Shown: positions 14,822 through 16,347 of the stretch, piece by piece
Layout: each line of letters begins with the position of its first letter
How positions within the stretch are numbered: position 1 is the first letter of the stretch
Made by a program: the position numbers and the translations under genes
Assembly: GCA_041617635.1 (NCBI GenBank)
Contig: JBFJOO010000095.1
Location: 1-16,347 of the forward strand
DNA length: 16,347 bases
Source: JAABRB01 sp041617635
GTDB lineage: Bacteria > Pseudomonadota > Gammaproteobacteria > Burkholderiales > SG8-39
Reading direction: 5' to 3'
The notes under the pieces: model-generated
What the model was told of the DNA's origin: nothing
The model's database searches: none
Seen by the model: only the letters and a program-made list of their open reading frames with translations

Positions 14822-15343
14822 CTAGTGCAGCCGTTCCGCCGCGCCGGTCCCGTCCGCCCGGCCGGCGCGCGCTTCCCGTAGGGAGTCGGGCAGGATCAGC
14901 AGCTCGGCGATGACGAAGAGCGCCGCGCCGATCGGAATGACGGACTGGACGTAGAGATTCGACACGTCCGGCAGGCTGACGAGATAGTCGGTGGCCAGCA
15001 CTTCGAGCACCGTCCAGCCCACCCACGCCAGCAATGCGAAGAAGCCGATCGTGAGGGCTTTCGCGAAGATCACCACCCAGATGCGCCATGCGGGCGCGAG
15101 CTTTCTGACGAGCCCGGGAAAGCCGATGTGGGCGCGCTTCAGGGCGGCGAGCGCGGCACCGTAGTACGTCACCCATGCGAGCAGCACCGACGCCACCTCG
15201 TCGTACCACACCAGCGGGCGCCCGAGCATGCGAAACACGACGCCCAACGTCACCTCGATGAAGAGGACCACCATCAGGATGATGACGACCCACTCCATCA
15301 GCCGCTCGAATGCGGCGCGCAGGGCTGCGGCGCGATTTCCCAC
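14822..15343 (-). CDS. dctQ: TRAP transporter small membrane subunit (DctQ), second system
   Basis: 173 residues predicted from a GTG start. Four membrane segments are visible (about 18-40, 50-68, 90-115 and 132-152). The first helix is followed by the family pattern GRPLVWYDEVASVLLAWVTYYGAA and then KRAHIGF, typical of DctQ. It partners the DctM and DctP of this operon. ATG 15298 (before EWVVIILMVV) is a plausible alternative start; neither site has a clear Shine-Dalgarno. A 122-nt gap with a strong stem-loop separates it from dctP. Confidence 0.9.
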   Translation of the reverse strand: MGNRAAALRAAFERLMEWVVIILMVVLFIEVTLGVVFRMLGRPLVWYDEVASVLLAWVTYYGAALAALKRAHIGFPGLVRKLAPAWRIWVVIFAKALTIGFFALLAWVGWTVLEVLATDYLVSLPDVSNLYVQSVIPIGAALFVIAELLILPDSLREARAGRADGTGAAERLH

Positions 15344-15388
15344 GTCGTCCGGTGAAGAGCTACGGGTGAATGTCAGGCGTCGCGGGAG

Positions 15389-15421
15389 CGCGGCAACAGC
15401 CCAAAAAAGGCCGTTGCCGCG
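15389..15421 (-). other. Stem-loop between dctP and dctQ of the second TRAP operon
   Basis: On the transcribed minus strand, CGCGGCAACGGCC pairs with GGCTGTTGCCGCG, a 13-bp stem with one G-U wobble and the loop TTTTTTG. No T-run follows, so it is not a standard terminator. It sits 44 nt after the dctP stop, where a 3'-stabilising or attenuating hairpin would let the binding protein be made in excess over the membrane subunits. Confidence 0.6.
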
Positions 15422-15465
15422 AACGTTGCCTCCCGCCCGCTAACTGCCGTTTGCCGCGTTGCGCC

Positions 15466-16347
15466 TCACTTGCCGAGCGCGATCGCGCGGTCGATTACTT
15501 CCTTGGACCCGGGCACTTCCTTCGCGAATTCCTCGTAGATCGCGCCCGACGCAGCGACAAACGCGGCCTTGTCGGCCTCGTTGACCTGGATGCCGCCGGC
15601 CTTCAGCTTGCTGAGCAGATCCGTGTCTTCTGCGGCCGCAGTCTCGTAGACGAACGCTTGCGTTTCCTTGGCGGTGTCTTCAAGCGTTTTGCGCACGTCC
15701 GCGGGCAGCGACGCCCACTTCTTCGCGCCGACAGTGACGTACGCCGGCGTATACACGTGGCCGGTCAGGGAGAGGTACTTCTGGACCTCCTGGAACTTCG
15801 CGCTGTAGATCTGGGTGAACGGATTCTCCTGCCCGTCCATCACGCCGGTCTTGAGCGCGGTGAACACCTCGGAGAACGCCATCGGGCTCGGGTTCGCGCC
15901 GTAGGCCTGGAACATCTTCACCCGCCATTTGCCCTTGGGCGTGCGCAGCTTGATCCCCTTCAGGTCGTCCGGTTTCACGATCGGCCGCACATTGTTCGTG
16001 ATGTGCCGGTAGCCGTTCTCCCACACCGCGATGACCTTGAGGCCCTTTTTCTCCGCGGCGGGCTCGAGCTTGGACCAGAAGATCTCCTTCTCGATGCGCT
16101 TCATGTGATCGCGGTCCTTGACGAGGTAGGGCATCTCGAACACGCCGAAGATGTCCGCCTCGGACGACATGACGGTCGAGGGCAGCGCGAAGTCGACGGT
16201 GCCGAGCTTCACCTTCTGCAGCAGCTCGCGGTCGTCGCCGAGCTGGCTTGCGCCGAACACCGTGACTTTCGCCTTGCCGCCGAGCTTGGCATTGGCGCGC
16301 TTGGCGAACTCCTCCGCGCTCGCCTGGAACAGCGAGCCGGGCGCCCC
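15466..16347 (-). CDS. dctP: TRAP transporter periplasmic solute-binding protein (DctP), second system (5' end outside window)
   Basis: 293 residues are visible; the signal peptide and the first few dozen residues lie beyond the right edge, and the frame is open to base 16347. A GTG at 16260 is internal, because the conserved DctP sequence (FQASAEEFAKRANAKLGGK) continues upstream of it. Canonical DctP elements follow: GIKLRTP with the carboxylate-binding arginine (bases 15943-15945), GANPSPMAFSEVFTALKTGV, DGQENPFTQIYSAKFQEVQK and SLTGHVYTPAYVTVGAKKW. This is the classical C4-dicarboxylate-type subfamily, unlike the first DctP. It is the first visible gene of the operon that ends with the CoA-transferase. 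Confidence 0.93.
   Translation of the reverse strand, partial: GAPGSLFQASAEEFAKRANAKLGGKAKVTVFGASQLGDDRELLQKVKLGTVDFALPSTVMSSEADIFGVFEMPYLVKDRDHMKRIEKEIFWSKLEPAAEKKGLKVIAVWENGYRHITNNVRPIVKPDDLKGIKLRTPKGKWRVKMFQAYGANPSPMAFSEVFTALKTGVMDGQENPFTQIYSAKFQEVQKYLSLTGHVYTPAYVTVGAKKWASLPADVRKTLEDTAKETQAFVYETAAAEDTDLLSKLKAGGIQVNEADKAAFVAASGAIYEEFAKEVPGSKEVIDRAIALGK

Noticed and set aside
15466..16260. Second dctP starting at GTG 16260 as a complete gene
   Set aside because: Conserved DctP sequence continues in frame from 16260 to the window edge and no signal peptide follows the GTG, so the true start lies outside the window.

Overview
The window reads as a high-GC, gene-dense proteobacterial chromosome segment devoted to taking up and breaking down small organic acids. 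The gene families (Liv-type ABC transporter, two TRAP transporters, family III CoA-transferase, MatB, Rieske oxygenase) and the start and stop usage fit a Burkholderiales-like betaproteobacterium. That placement is an inference from family content; there is no rRNA or other marker gene. No tRNA, insertion sequence, phage gene or CRISPR array was seen.

Layout. (1) 1-959, minus strand: a Rieske ring-hydroxylating oxygenase alpha subunit that runs off the left edge. (2) 960-1273: a divergent regulatory region with several dyads and a candidate promoter. (3) 1274-5882, plus strand: a complete Liv-type ABC importer, livK-livH-livM-livG-livF. A strong intrinsic terminator separates livK from livH, and the last four genes overlap or abut. 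(4) 5883-5908: a convergent gap holding a 7-bp stem-loop. (5) 5909-10286, minus strand (transcribed right to left): dctP-dctQ-dctM-matB, a TRAP transporter linked to a malonyl-CoA synthetase. (6) 10395-16347, minus strand: dctP (cut by the right edge)-dctQ-dctM-crotonase-PdxA-like dehydrogenase-CaiB/BaiF CoA-transferase, a second TRAP transporter followed by three tightly packed catabolic enzymes.

How it may work together. The three importers belong to different families or subtypes, so they probably serve different carboxylates. In module 5, a dicarboxylate such as malonate or methylmalonate would be imported and converted to its CoA thioester by MatB; no malonyl-CoA decarboxylase (MatA) is visible. 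In module 6, an imported acid would be processed by a metal- and NAD-dependent beta-decarboxylating dehydrogenase of the PdxA family, a CoA-transferase and a crotonase-fold enzyme. Both of these enzymes are atypical. The PdxA-like protein keeps the metal ligands but has lost the residues that hold the phosphorylated substrate in true PdxA. The crotonase lacks both catalytic glutamates of enoyl-CoA hydratase. With a Rieske oxygenase nearby, an aromatic-acid pathway resembling terephthalate or phthalate dihydrodiol chemistry is a reasonable but unproven hypothesis.

The most distinctive non-coding structures are a tandem pair of about 30-bp palindromic repeats inside the dctQ-dctM gap of the second TRAP operon, a 13-bp stem-loop between dctP and dctQ of the same operon, and a 26-bp dyad upstream of livK.
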